DNA of 64,000 bases from Rhodobacteraceae bacterium HTCC2083 (GCA_000156115.1 DS995276.1:624017-688016); one strand, 5' to 3'. Shown: positions 1 to 8,979, counted from the first letter of the stretch. Translations and numbers: made by a program. Notes: generated by a model not told the origin, from the sequence alone.

Positions 1-167
1 AACATTTGAAAATGTTAGTCTCAAATTGCGGCTCACACATAGGGATAAATGGGGCGTGCGCCGCTTCACTCACAATTACAACCTTTAGTCGTTTCGCGCT
101 TTTTTCGAAGTCCGTCTGCGTGTAACACTGTGATTCTTCGCGAAATTATCAGGAATGCAATTACACG
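1..167. other. Leader region upstream of LytTR gene
   Basis: No gene was found here. The first 16 bases form a perfect 7+7 bp inverted repeat (AACATTT-GA-AAATGTT), possibly a regulator site or the tail of a feature outside the window. The rest is moderately AT-rich and could hold the promoter of the LytTR gene, but no clear -35/-10 pair was identified. Confidence 0.3.
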
Positions 168-965
168 ATGCGTGAAATTACAAAGCAAAGCCGAGCAGAT
201 CAACGCATCGCCGTCTTCGCCCTCGCTATTTTCATTTGCGTTTTTTTGGGTCCTTTTGACACCAGTGATGATCTTGAGTTTTGGGATCGCGTCGTCTTTT
301 GGTCCATCGCGATCAGCGTCATTGGCGTCTTTATGGAATTCTGTATCACCGCAGCTATCGAGAGCCGTTGGTTGCGCGCACTCCCATCGCTCTTTCAGGT
401 TGCCATAGGCTCGGCGATCGGCAGCGTGCCGGGAACGGCATTTGTGATCACTTTGAACAAAGTGTTCCGACCAGACCATTTGATTGATGTGGTCTTTCCA
501 GTGCTCTCACTGCAAGTCACAATAATGGCCATATTGATCGCGGGCCTTGCCCATCTTGTGGCCTCTCGCAGCGGAACGTCCGCATCGGAAGAAACAAGCG
601 AGGCAACCCTCAAAGATGTGCCCCCGATAACGCTTCAAACCGCACGGCTCGCGCAGCGGTTACCAACTCGTTTGCGCGAGGGCCAGATCATTTCCATGTC
701 CATGCAGGATCACTATGTGAACGTCGCGACCACCTTGGGAAGCGAGATGATCCTAATGCGCATGGCCGATGCGATTGATCTGCTAGATGGCATCGCAGGT
801 GTTCAAACCCACCGCTCTCATTGGGCTGCGCAGGCCCATTCAAACGGGCTGACTCGCGTTGCACGGCGTCATACACTCACACTGTCTGATGGCCGCTCGA
901 TTCCCGTGAGCAGCAGTTACAAAAATGCGGTCGAGCAAATGTTGAACAAAAAAGGGCAGGCCTAA
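168..965 (+). CDS. Membrane-anchored LytTR-domain transcription regulator
   Basis: This 265-residue protein has about four hydrophobic segments in its first 135 residues. A linker follows, then a C-terminal domain (about 160-262) of the LytTR DNA-binding type, with a GQIISMSMQDHYVNV start and a VQTHRSHWA segment typical of LytTR domains. Membrane-bound LytTR proteins are common in alphaproteobacteria and are thought to couple a membrane signal to transcription without a separate kinase; the target here is unknown. It starts at an ATG and stands alone, converging with the electron-transfer gene on the other strand. The family call is firm and the role is not known. Confidence 0.8.
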   Translation: MREITKQSRADQRIAVFALAIFICVFLGPFDTSDDLEFWDRVVFWSIAISVIGVFMEFCITAAIESRWLRALPSLFQVAIGSAIGSVPGTAFVITLNKVFRPDHLIDVVFPVLSLQVTIMAILIAGLAHLVASRSGTSASEETSEATLKDVPPITLQTARLAQRLPTRLREGQIISMSMQDHYVNVATTLGSEMILMRMADAIDLLDGIAGVQTHRSHWAAQAHSNGLTRVARRHTLTLSDGRSIPVSSSYKNAVEQMLNKKGQA

Positions 966-995
966 GCCTGCCCCATCATTCAAAAACAGTCCAAA

Positions 996-2633
996 TCACA
1001 TGTTCGGATAATTTGGCCCGTCGCCCCCTTGAGGTGTAACCCATGTGATGTTTTGGCTTGGATCCTTGATGTCGCAAGTCTTACAATGCACGCAGTTCTG
1101 GAAATTGATGACAAACTTCTCGTCAACAACTTCGTAAACGCCAGCAGGGCAATAGCGTTGAGCAGGCTCCGCATATTTCGGCATATTGATCGACATCGGG
1201 ACAGACGGATCAGTCAGCTGTAAATGCGCTGGCTGGCTTTCTTCATGGTTAGTAAAGCTGAACGCGACATTAGTGAGGCGATCAAAGCTGAGCGTGCCGT
1301 CCGGCTTTGGATAATCAATCGGTTCATGCTTGCTTGCGTCTTCGGTAGACTCAGCGTCCGTCTTGCCATGCTTCAAAGTCCCGAATGGCGAGACCTTGAA
1401 GATCGTTTGGAACCACATATCAAAACCGCCAAACGCCATACCACCCAGCGGGCCAAAGCGTGCATTCAAAGGCGCAACATTGCGCACTTTCTTTAGATCC
1501 TGACCAATAACGCCCTCTTTCAAGGACGCCGTATAATCCTCGAGCGTATCGCCAGAGCGGCCTGCTTCAATCGCCGCAAACGCCGCTTCCGCAGCTTCAA
1601 TTCCAGAATGCATCGCGTTGTGATTGCCCTTGATGCGCGGTAAATTCACAAGCCCTGCAGAACACCCAAGCAACGCGCCACCGGGGAAGGCTACTTCTGG
1701 AATCGACTGGAAACCGCCCTTCGTCACCGCACGCGCACCATAAGAAATCCGCTTACCGCCTTTCAGCAGCTCCGCAACTTTCGGGTGATGCTTGAAGCGC
1801 TGGAACTCCATGTAGGGGAAAATGTAGGGGTTTTTGTAGTTCAGATCGATGATGTATCCGACGTAAACCTGATTGTTATCAAGGTGATAGATAAACGAAC
1901 CGCCACCATTCTTGAAACCAACAGGCCAGCCCAATGTGTGGGTCACTTCGCCCTCATTGTGCTTCTCGGGATCAATTTCCCAGATTTCCTTCATGCCGAT
2001 GCCGAACTTGGCAATGTCACAGCGGGAATCCAATGTGAACTTCGCGATCACTTCTTTGCTGAGCGATCCACGCACACCTTCAGACAGGAACACGTACTTA
2101 CCACTCAAAACCATGCCCGGCTCATAAGATGGACCGGGGGTGCCATCGGCGTTCTTGCCAAACTCGCCCGCGACAACACCGCTGAGTTCGCCGTTTTCAC
2201 CGTAGATGAGTTCAGAACAGGCCATGCCCGGGAAAATTTCTACACCCAATGCTTCAGCCTGCTCGGCCATCCAGCGGCACACGTTGCCCATGGAAACGAT
2301 GTAGTTTCCGTGGTTGTTCATCAAAGGCGGCAAGATGAAGTTCGGAATGCGGATCTGGCCCGCTTCACCTAACATGTAAAAATTGTCTTCTTTGACAGGC
2401 ACATTCAACGGCGCGCCCTTTTCTTTCCAATCCGGGAACAAACGGCTCAAACCTGATGGATCCAGAACTGCGCCAGACAGAATATGCGCACCCACTTCGG
2501 AGCCCTTTTCAAGAACAACGACCTCAAGATCGGCGTTCAATTGCTTTAGGCGGATCGCCGCGGACAGGCCCGCAGGGCCAGCGCCCACGATCACAACGTC
2601 GTACTCCATCGCTTCGCGTTCGACTTCGGACAT
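996..2633 (-). CDS. Electron transfer flavoprotein-ubiquinone oxidoreductase
   Basis: The product (545 residues) passes electrons from reduced ETF to membrane ubiquinone, linking fatty-acid and amino-acid dehydrogenases to respiration. The N-terminus carries the FAD-binding motif VVIVGAGPAGLSAAIRL. The C-terminus has the [4Fe-4S] cysteine cluster (CPAGVYEV, then NFQNCVHCKTCDIKDPSQN) and the usual GGDGPNYPNM ending. An ATG seven codons further upstream is open, but the start at 2633 is preceded by GAGAGGAG at good spacing and matches family N-termini. It is a single gene, divergent from greA. Confidence 0.96.
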   Translation of the reverse strand: MSEVEREAMEYDVVIVGAGPAGLSAAIRLKQLNADLEVVVLEKGSEVGAHILSGAVLDPSGLSRLFPDWKEKGAPLNVPVKEDNFYMLGEAGQIRIPNFILPPLMNNHGNYIVSMGNVCRWMAEQAEALGVEIFPGMACSELIYGENGELSGVVAGEFGKNADGTPGPSYEPGMVLSGKYVFLSEGVRGSLSKEVIAKFTLDSRCDIAKFGIGMKEIWEIDPEKHNEGEVTHTLGWPVGFKNGGGSFIYHLDNNQVYVGYIIDLNYKNPYIFPYMEFQRFKHHPKVAELLKGGKRISYGARAVTKGGFQSIPEVAFPGGALLGCSAGLVNLPRIKGNHNAMHSGIEAAEAAFAAIEAGRSGDTLEDYTASLKEGVIGQDLKKVRNVAPLNARFGPLGGMAFGGFDMWFQTIFKVSPFGTLKHGKTDAESTEDASKHEPIDYPKPDGTLSFDRLTNVAFSFTNHEESQPAHLQLTDPSVPMSINMPKYAEPAQRYCPAGVYEVVDEKFVINFQNCVHCKTCDIKDPSQNITWVTPQGGDGPNYPNM

Positions 2634-2837
2634 GATGGCTCCTCTCGTGAGCATGAAATAAAGTTGCGCTGAGGCCTAGCAAGCCATGCCTAATGTGGTC
2701 AATCGGAACGACGCGTAAATCGTTTCGAAAGGTGCGAAAAACCATACTCTTCGCACGAATACGCACTGAACTGCATCATTGCTTGCAATTCCCCATAAGC
2801 TCGGGGCACTCTCAGATTTGAAAAGAGTAAGATCCAC

Positions 2838-2866
2838 AGCGCCGGCACGTCCGGTGCTTTTTTGTG
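2838..2866 (+). terminator. Intrinsic terminator in the greA leader
   Basis: AGCGCCGG-CACGT-CCGGTGCT forms an 8 bp stem with one mismatch, followed directly by TTTTTT. It lies about 35 bases before the greA start, and no plus-strand gene precedes it (the upstream gene runs the other way). Its natural target is therefore a transcript that begins in this intergenic region, as in a leader attenuator. Confidence 0.65.
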
Positions 2867-2898
2867 TATCAAGAGCGTAGAGAACGGCGGGGTTGCCC

Positions 2899-3369
2899 AT
2901 GGAAAAGATACCGATGACCAAATCGGGACACACAGCGGTTGAAGTTGAGTTAAAGAACCTCAAAACCGTTGAACGCCCCGCAATTATTGCGGCCATCGCA
3001 GAGGCGCGTGAGCACGGCGACTTGTCTGAGAACGCCGAATATCATTCCGCACGCGAGAAACACAGCTTCATCGAGGGCCGTGTGAAGCTGCTAGAAGGCA
3101 TTTTGTCCTTGGCGGCTGTCATTGATCCCGCAACGCTGAACGGCACGATCAAGTTTGGCGCAACGATCACCTTGGTGGACGAAGACACCGACGAAGAAAA
3201 GACTTGGCAGATTGTGGGCGAGCATGAGGCGAATGTGGAGGCCGGATTGCTCAATATCAAATCCCCGATCGCGCGCGCTTTGATCGGTAAGGATGAAGGT
3301 GATAGCGTAGAGGTGCGCACCCCCGGTGGCAGCAAGTCCTATGAAGTGCTAAAGATCGAATTCATCTAA
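2899..3369 (+). CDS. greA: Transcription elongation factor GreA
   Basis: GreA (156 residues) enters the secondary channel of RNA polymerase and stimulates cleavage of backtracked transcripts. The N-terminal coiled coil carries the catalytic tip GDLSENAEY (Asp41 and Glu44), and the C-terminal FKBP-like domain ends in PGGSKSYEVLKIEFI. The ATG at 2899 gives the standard MEKIPMT start; an in-frame TTG two codons earlier is less likely. A terminator-like hairpin sits in its leader. Confidence 0.97.
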   Translation: MEKIPMTKSGHTAVEVELKNLKTVERPAIIAAIAEAREHGDLSENAEYHSAREKHSFIEGRVKLLEGILSLAAVIDPATLNGTIKFGATITLVDEDTDEEKTWQIVGEHEANVEAGLLNIKSPIARALIGKDEGDSVEVRTPGGSKSYEVLKIEFI

Positions 3370-3402
3370 ACCAACGCCAAATTTAGCGCGAAAGAAGTGA
3401 GC

Positions 3403-4419
3403 ATGGCTGACGGCTCTGACGGAAAATCAACCCCTTTGGGCATCTACGACCGCCCTGGCAAATCCCCGATCACGGGGATCGAGATGATCGCGATTGCGCT
3501 CAGCCTTGTGTGGTTGTTGGGCGCTGCTATCTTTTTCATCATGCTCCCCAGCGAAGCCGCGCCTGAGGGTACCGGCGGCTTGCGTTTCTTGATGACAATG
3601 CTTGCGATCTTCATGCCCGTTGCGATGATTTGGGTGGCTGCGACTGCTGCGCGTTCCAGCCGTGTGATGCGTGAAGAAAGCCAGCGTCTACAAGCAGCTA
3701 TCGACGGCATTCGCCAAGCCTACGTCGCGCAAAACCAAGGCCGTAATATGGCTGCGGAGCCCTCTGTGAATCGCAAGCTCGATGAAATTGCCGCTGCGCA
3801 GCGCAAGACCGAAACGACCCTCGCGACCTTCTCGACCAAACGCGATACATCCCCTGTTCGTAAGCCTGCACCGATCAAGCCTGCCAGCGCAGACCCGTCC
3901 GAGCAACCCAGCCTCGCACTTGGCACGCAAGCCGCCGAGATGGAGCCACCGCTTGAGCGCGAAGCACTTATTCGCGCCTTGAACTTCCCCGAAGACGCGG
4001 AAGACAAAGCTGGCTTTGATGCGCTGCGCAAAGCTTTGAAAGACCGCAAAGCTGCACAATTGATCCAAGCCGCGCAGGACGTTCTAACCCTGCTTAGCCA
4101 AGACGGTATTTACATGGACGATCTCCGCCCCGATGCGGCGCGCCCTGAAGTTTGGCGTAGTTTTGCTGCAGGCGAACGCGGTCGCGCAATTGCCGCTCTT
4201 GGCGGGATCAGAGATCGCTCTTCGCTCGCATTATCTGCAGCGCGCATGAAGCAAGACACGATTTTTCGCGATGCTGCGCACCATTTTCTGCGCCGCTTTG
4301 ATAAAAGCTTTTCAGAGTTTGAAGAAATCGCTTCGGATTCCGAAATCGCGGCCCTGTCCGGCACACGCACAGCACGCGCCTTCATGCTTTTGGGCCGCGT
4401 TGCAGGCACGTTTGATTAG
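3403..4419 (+). CDS. Conserved hypothetical membrane protein
   Basis: This protein has 338 residues with two hydrophobic segments near the N-terminus (about 20-45 and 60-80). A predicted coiled coil (VMREESQRLQAAIDGIRQAY) and a Pro/Ala-rich linker follow, then a helical soluble C-terminal half. The ATG at 3403 was chosen over a GTG two codons upstream. It follows greA by 33 bases on the same strand and may share its transcript. I do not recognise a catalytic motif; the shape suggests a membrane-anchored scaffold or cell-envelope protein, which is inference. Confidence 0.75.
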   Translation: MADGSDGKSTPLGIYDRPGKSPITGIEMIAIALSLVWLLGAAIFFIMLPSEAAPEGTGGLRFLMTMLAIFMPVAMIWVAATAARSSRVMREESQRLQAAIDGIRQAYVAQNQGRNMAAEPSVNRKLDEIAAAQRKTETTLATFSTKRDTSPVRKPAPIKPASADPSEQPSLALGTQAAEMEPPLEREALIRALNFPEDAEDKAGFDALRKALKDRKAAQLIQAAQDVLTLLSQDGIYMDDLRPDAARPEVWRSFAAGERGRAIAALGGIRDRSSLALSAARMKQDTIFRDAAHHFLRRFDKSFSEFEEIASDSEIAALSGTRTARAFMLLGRVAGTFD

Positions 4420-4568
4420 ACTAGATTCGCCGTAAATTCGCCGTCTTCAAAAACCAAGGCGAAAGGCGATTTTTCGATCAGATCAAGACCAAGGATATCG
4501 CGATAAGAAAGCGTCGCCGCTTCGGGCTCTTGTGTAGCCACGAATGAGACGGGTTTACGGATTTGCAT
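4416..4568 (-). pseudogene. Truncated VOC (glyoxalase-like) gene
   Basis: A strong ribosome site (GAAGGAGG) lies 8-10 bases before ATG at 4568, followed by 50 codons beginning MQIRKPVSFVATQEPEAA and containing YRDILGLDLIEKSPFALVF. This is the typical first beta-alpha-beta unit of a VOC/glyoxalase domain, whose members usually exceed 110 residues. The frame stops after about half of one domain and overlaps the stop of the convergent gene by four bases. It follows moeA by 15 bases on the same strand. I read it as a 3'-truncated gene that still has its translation start; a functional half-domain peptide is possible but less likely. Confidence 0.6.
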
Positions 4569-4583
4569 CTTCTCGTACCTCCT

Positions 4584-5843
4584 TCAAAACAGATCGTAAG
4601 GAATGTAGCGCACAAGGGTGTCTTGCGTGATTTCAACGTTGCCATCGGGCAGCTCAACCAAACCCTCAGCCCAACTTAAACCGCTGATCCGGCCAGAACC
4701 TTCAGACGCAAACGTTTCCACACGCCCCTCACGGAGACGCGCGCGCAAGAATTCGCGCCGCCCTGCCTTTTTACGTTTTTCAAAAGCGGCAGGCACCATA
4801 AACCCTTGCGGTTCTGTCCAGCCCGCGCCTCCTAAAGCATTCAAAGCAGGCCGCGCGAAAACCAAGGTGCAGACCAGTGCCGCCACAGGATTTCCTGGCA
4901 ATCCAAAAACAGGCACCCCGCCCCACATGCCCAGAGCCAAGGGCCGTCCCGGCTTCAATGCAATCCGCCACATCGCGAGCGAACCCGTCTCTTGCAAAAG
5001 CGCGGACATGTGATCTTCATCCCCCGCAGATGCCCCACCGGATGTCAGGATCGCATCACAGGATTGTGCAGCCTCATCCAGCATATCGGACAAAACCACG
5101 CGCGCGTCGGGCGCTTTGCCAAGATCAATCGCCTCAAACCCCCAACGGTGCAATTGAGCAAGCAACATGGGACGGTTCGCATCATAAATCTGACTAGTTT
5201 CAGCAATCTCGCCTGCCTCGACCAGCTCGTCCCCCGTGGACAAAACACCAACTTTGAGTGTGCGAAACACTTGCACCTGCGCCACCCCAACCGCGCTGAG
5301 CAGCGCTGTGTCTGCAGGCGTTAAACGGCGACCTGCGTGCAAGATCGTCTCGCCGCGTTGCACGTCCTCGCCACCTTTGCGTGCATTGCTACCTGCTTTG
5401 ATCGACCCGTTGAAGGCTATCGCTAGTCCATCGCTGTTCACGTCTTCTTCCAGCACGACCGTGTCGATTCCAACTGGCAGCGCTGCCCCGGTCAAAATGC
5501 GCAAAGCGGATCCTTGAGGGACAGAGCCAGAAAACGGAACCCCCGCCGCTGCACGACCATGAACAAGGGGCAGTTCGTAAGGACCATCGCCTTGCAACGC
5601 CGCATGGGCAAAGCCATATCCGTCCACGGCCGAATTTGCGTCTGGCGGATGCCCGCGCATCGCAACAACGTCGCGGGCTAGGATCAAACTACAGGCCTCT
5701 GACACCACACAGCTTTGCTCTGGCACGACGGTCTTGAGCCTTTCGCGCAACATCGACAGCGCTGTGTCTACAGGCGTCCAATCCACCCCCGCAGGCAATG
5801 CGAAGCAATCATTGGTGAGCTTGGGCGCTGTGAGTTTAGCCAT
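4584..5843 (-). CDS. moeA: Molybdopterin molybdotransferase MoeA
   Basis: MoeA inserts molybdate into adenylated molybdopterin in the last step of molybdenum-cofactor assembly. The 419-residue product shows the hallmark TSGGASAGDEDH motif and the LKPGRPLALG and VFGLPGNPVAA segments of the MoeA family. The open frame extends 39 codons further upstream inside mobB, but the ATG at 5843 (MAKLTAPKLTND) fits family length and overlaps the mobB end by 8 bases, so translation is probably coupled. It is the fourth gene of fdhD-mobA-mobB-moeA. Confidence 0.95.
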   Translation of the reverse strand: MAKLTAPKLTNDCFALPAGVDWTPVDTALSMLRERLKTVVPEQSCVVSEACSLILARDVVAMRGHPPDANSAVDGYGFAHAALQGDGPYELPLVHGRAAAGVPFSGSVPQGSALRILTGAALPVGIDTVVLEEDVNSDGLAIAFNGSIKAGSNARKGGEDVQRGETILHAGRRLTPADTALLSAVGVAQVQVFRTLKVGVLSTGDELVEAGEIAETSQIYDANRPMLLAQLHRWGFEAIDLGKAPDARVVLSDMLDEAAQSCDAILTSGGASAGDEDHMSALLQETGSLAMWRIALKPGRPLALGMWGGVPVFGLPGNPVAALVCTLVFARPALNALGGAGWTEPQGFMVPAAFEKRKKAGRREFLRARLREGRVETFASEGSGRISGLSWAEGLVELPDGNVEITQDTLVRYIPYDLF

Positions 5844-6330
5844 GCCGCAATCCCAGATCAGCCAATATAAAATCTGCGATCTCACCCGTCGCATTGAGAT
5901 CGAACACAGGGCGATCAACCTCAAGCGCGCAATCAGCCGCGAAGGCGCGCACGGAATCATCGGCGATCAATGGATTGCCCGTCTCGCTCCGGTGCGCTTC
6001 GATCTTAGGGTGCGCGTCACGCTTGTACCCCTCGACCAGAACCAGATCGACGGGCGCGAGCTTGCTCAGCAATTCTGCCAGCGTCGGTTCATCCTCGTCA
6101 CTTAATTCATGCATCAAGGCAAAGCGATTGCGCGAGGCAAGCAACACCTCGCGCGCTCCAGCAGCACGGTGACGATAACTATCCTTGCCCGCATGATCCA
6201 CGTCGAAACTATGATGCGCATGTTTAATGGTCGACACAGACAAGCCCCGCGCAGTCATCTCACTCACAAGGCGCTCCATCAGGCCGGTTTTGCCTGCATT
6301 TTTCCAGCCAACAACACCGTAGATATTCAT
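5836..6330 (-). CDS. mobB: Molybdopterin-guanine dinucleotide adapter MobB
   Basis: A 164-residue GTP-binding protein with P-loop GWKNAGKTGLMERL near the N-terminus, followed by HAHHSFDVDHAGKDSYRHRAAGA, which is characteristic of MobB. It assists MobA in making the bis-MGD cofactor. It overlaps mobA upstream by 4 bases and moeA downstream by 8. Confidence 0.94.
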   Translation of the reverse strand: MNIYGVVGWKNAGKTGLMERLVSEMTARGLSVSTIKHAHHSFDVDHAGKDSYRHRAAGAREVLLASRNRFALMHELSDEDEPTLAELLSKLAPVDLVLVEGYKRDAHPKIEAHRSETGNPLIADDSVRAFAADCALEVDRPVFDLNATGEIADFILADLGLRHG

Positions 6331-6935
6331 AAGAGCCCCTCTGCGCTCGCAAGATCATCGGGCGTATTCACGTTGAAAAAAGGATCAAACGGCGTGTTTG
6401 GAAATATCGCTTCGCGCCCGCCGTGCTGATCGCTCCAAAGCACGACTTTGCGCAAGCCACCATTCAATGCGGCACGCAAATCATCGCGCAACGCGACGGG
6501 CCAAAGGCCAAACGTCGGATGCCTATTGCGCCCGCGCTCGCTATCCGGCGTCGCCGCGAGGACCAAAGGATGCGCCATTCCATCCGCTTCAAGCATCAGG
6601 CGAGGTACGAGATCACAAGGAAAGAACGGCGTATCAGCGGCCGCTGTCACAATGGTGTCCGCACCTAGCGTTGCCGCCCAATCAAGCCCCGCCAGAACCC
6701 CCGCCAAAGGACCGACGAACCCCTCAATACTATCGGACAGAACAGGCAACCCCGTATCCTCAAAACGCGCCGCATCACCATTCGCGTTCAGCGCAATGCC
6801 GGCGACCTGTGGCTCCAAACGCTCAATCACGTGATCAAGCAGACTGCGCCCGTCAAGCAACAAACGCCCTTTGTCACCACCGCCCATACGCCGCGCCTGT
6901 CCGCCTGCGAGAATTACGCCAAGAGGTTGTTTCAT
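6327..6935 (-). CDS. mobA: Molybdenum cofactor guanylyltransferase MobA
   Basis: MobA (202 residues) attaches GMP to molybdopterin to form MGD. The nucleotide-binding start ILAGGQARRMGGGDKGRL is clear, as are the TAAADTPFFP and FNVNTPDDL motifs of the family. It overlaps fdhD by four bases upstream and mobB by four bases downstream, as expected for a coupled operon serving an MGD-dependent formate dehydrogenase. Confidence 0.95.
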   Translation of the reverse strand: MKQPLGVILAGGQARRMGGGDKGRLLLDGRSLLDHVIERLEPQVAGIALNANGDAARFEDTGLPVLSDSIEGFVGPLAGVLAGLDWAATLGADTIVTAAADTPFFPCDLVPRLMLEADGMAHPLVLAATPDSERGRNRHPTFGLWPVALRDDLRAALNGGLRKVVLWSDQHGGREAIFPNTPFDPFFNVNTPDDLASAEGLL

Positions 6936-7813
6936 GAAGCTTTCCGTCCACTCTTCTTCGGCTCATCCTTGATCTGTGCGAGATCCGCGTCCCACACGAC
7001 ACGCTCAGCTCCAGCCAAACACTGAAACCGCTTGCCGCGCATGCGCCCAATCAGAGTCAGTCCAACTTGCTGCGCCAATTCAACACCCCAAACCGTGAAG
7101 CCAGAGCGCGAGACAAGCGCAGGGATCCCCATATGCGCGCATTTGATCACCATTTCCGATGTCAGGCGCCCCGTTGTGTAAAGGATCTTATCCTCCGGAC
7201 GCTCATCGTTCTGCATCATCCAACCAGAAACCTTATCGACCGCGTTATGCCGCCCCACATCTTCCATATACACCAGCGGTTGATCACGCGCGCACAGCAC
7301 CGTGCCATGGATCGCGCCCGCACTCAGATACAACGATGGCGTCGTGTTGATCTGCGCGGCAAGCGCGTAAAGCCAACTGGTGCGCAGCTCCGCTTCAGGC
7401 AAGCGCAGACCTTCTAACCCCTCCATCATATCGCCAAACACAGTACCAACCGCACAACCCGACGTACGCGTCTTTTTCTTCAGTTTTTCTTCGTGATTGG
7501 TCGGGTGCTCTGTGCGCACAACAACGACGGCCAGCTCGTCGTCATAGTCAATCCGCATGACTGCACCGGCCCCTTCAAGCATCCCTTGATTGCGTAGAAA
7601 CCCAAGCGCTAGGTATTCAGGATAATCTCCAATTGTCATAGCTGTGACGATTTCTTGCGAGTTCAAATAAATTGTCAAAGGACGCTCTTCGACCACATCT
7701 TGCTCAATCGCGGCACCGGTTTGGTCTACACCGACAACGCGCCGCGTCAGAGAAATCCGCGTCATATCTGGGGCAATGATGTAACCTGTCACGTCGTGAT
7801 CTCTCCCATTCAC
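6932..7813 (-). CDS. fdhD: Formate dehydrogenase sulfur carrier FdhD
   Basis: FdhD carries sulfur to the molybdenum centre of formate dehydrogenase. The 293-residue frame begins at GTG 7813; an ATG 16 codons in (MTRISLTRRVVG) is an alternative start, and neither has a strong ribosome site. The region TSGCAVGTVFGD (Cys120) is where the Escherichia coli protein has its CxxC pair; here the second cysteine position is glycine. Conserved VGRHNAVDK and SRSGFTVWGVELAQ segments support the family. It is first in the operon with mobA, mobB and moeA, and divergent from azlC. Confidence 0.9.
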   Translation of the reverse strand: MNGRDHDVTGYIIAPDMTRISLTRRVVGVDQTGAAIEQDVVEERPLTIYLNSQEIVTAMTIGDYPEYLALGFLRNQGMLEGAGAVMRIDYDDELAVVVVRTEHPTNHEEKLKKKTRTSGCAVGTVFGDMMEGLEGLRLPEAELRTSWLYALAAQINTTPSLYLSAGAIHGTVLCARDQPLVYMEDVGRHNAVDKVSGWMMQNDERPEDKILYTTGRLTSEMVIKCAHMGIPALVSRSGFTVWGVELAQQVGLTLIGRMRGKRFQCLAGAERVVWDADLAQIKDEPKKSGRKAS

Positions 7814-7885
7814 CGCAGTGCATTGATTGCAAAACCACCCGCCTCAAGATAGCTGCATCTGGCGCGCAAAATGTAAAGGCAGCTC

Positions 7886-8593
7886 ATGACATCCACTAGC
7901 GTCAAATCAGCCTACAAACAGGGATTTCGCGACGGTGCTCCGTTTATACTGGTCATCGTCCCGTTTTCGATGCTTTTTGGTGTGCTCGCAACCGAAGCGG
8001 GTCTCAGCATTTTCGAGACACTCTCCTTCTCCGTGGTCGTTATCGCGGGGGCGGCTCAATTCACGGCGCTGCAGTTGATGGGGGAAGACGCGCCGACGCT
8101 GGTTGTGCTGGCCTCCGCGCTGGCGGTGAATTTGCGCATGGCGATGTATTCGGCCTCCCTGAGCCCGCATATTGGTGGCGCGCCGCTCTGGCAACGCGCG
8201 ATTGCGGCCTATTGCACGGTTGATCAAAGCTATGCGGTCTCGATCACGAAATACGAGCTTACCCCAGAAATGAGCGCTCGTGAAAAGATATTCTATTTCT
8301 TTGGCACGGTCACACCTGTAATCCCAATGTGGTGGATTTTCACATTAGTTGGCGCGTTAATCGGGGAGACGATACCGGCTTCTCTTGCGCTCGACTTCGC
8401 GGTGCCCATTACGTTCCTCGCGATCGTTGCACCTGCGTTGCGGACCCGCGCACATGTGGGTGCAGCAATCACCGCCGCGATCCTGTCGCTCATGTTCTTC
8501 TCGATCCCCTATAACCTCGGCATCTTGCTTGCAGGGATCGGTGGCATGATGGTCGGTGCGCAAATCGAAGCGCGCAGAGAGGCCTCCCAATGA
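7886..8593 (+). CDS. azlC: AzlC-family branched-chain amino acid exporter, large subunit
   Basis: A 235-residue inner-membrane protein with several hydrophobic helices. The segments GAAQFTALQLMG and DQSYAVS are typical of AzlC, the large component of two-part exporters of branched-chain amino acids or related compounds. Its stop overlaps the azlD start by four bases, which fits the obligatory AzlC-AzlD pair. Confidence 0.9.
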   Translation: MTSTSVKSAYKQGFRDGAPFILVIVPFSMLFGVLATEAGLSIFETLSFSVVVIAGAAQFTALQLMGEDAPTLVVLASALAVNLRMAMYSASLSPHIGGAPLWQRAIAAYCTVDQSYAVSITKYELTPEMSAREKIFYFFGTVTPVIPMWWIFTLVGALIGETIPASLALDFAVPITFLAIVAPALRTRAHVGAAITAAILSLMFFSIPYNLGILLAGIGGMMVGAQIEARREASQ

Positions 8594-8916
8594 TCGACAG
8601 AACCGAACTTTGGATTGTAATCATCTGCCTCGGCATCGGCAGCTTCGCACTGCGCTTCGCCTTTACTGGCCTCGTGGGGGATCGCAAACTTCCCGATTGG
8701 CTGATGCGCCATCTACGCTACACGGCCGTAGGCATCTTGCCCGCCATCATCGCGCCCGCTGTGCTTTGGCCTGCAGCAACGGGTGGCAACTACGATCTTC
8801 CACGCATATGCGCGGCCGTTGTCACACTCACACTTGGTCTCATTTGGAAAAACGTCGTCGGTGCGATCTTGGGTGGCATCGCCACGCTCTACACACTGCA
8901 ATACATATTGTCTTAA
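8590..8916 (+). CDS. azlD: AzlD-family transporter small subunit
   Basis: A 108-residue membrane protein with about four hydrophobic helices. The small partner of AzlC has this size and position. Features seen include LGIGSFALRFAFTGLVG and LRYTAVGILPAIIAPAVL. It is translated from an ATGA overlap with azlC. Confidence 0.9.
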   Translation: MIDRTELWIVIICLGIGSFALRFAFTGLVGDRKLPDWLMRHLRYTAVGILPAIIAPAVLWPAATGGNYDLPRICAAVVTLTLGLIWKNVVGAILGGIATLYTLQYILS

Positions 8917-8928
8917 CCCGCTTCTTTG

Positions 8929-8968
8929 GTCCCCAAATACCTCGGGGGTTTGGGGGCTGGCCCCCATG
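8929..8968. repeat. Intergenic repeat with CCAAATA motif and G/C hairpin, copy 1
   Basis: CCCCAAATACCTCGGGGG followed by TTTGGGGGCTGGCCCCCA. The inner GGGGGCTGGCCCCC can fold on itself. Related elements lie at 22720-22768, 29044-29081 and, without the hairpin, 36301-36332. All are between genes, and here it separates the convergent azlD and smc genes. Confidence 0.6.
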
Positions 8969-8979
8969 AGTTAAAAAAA

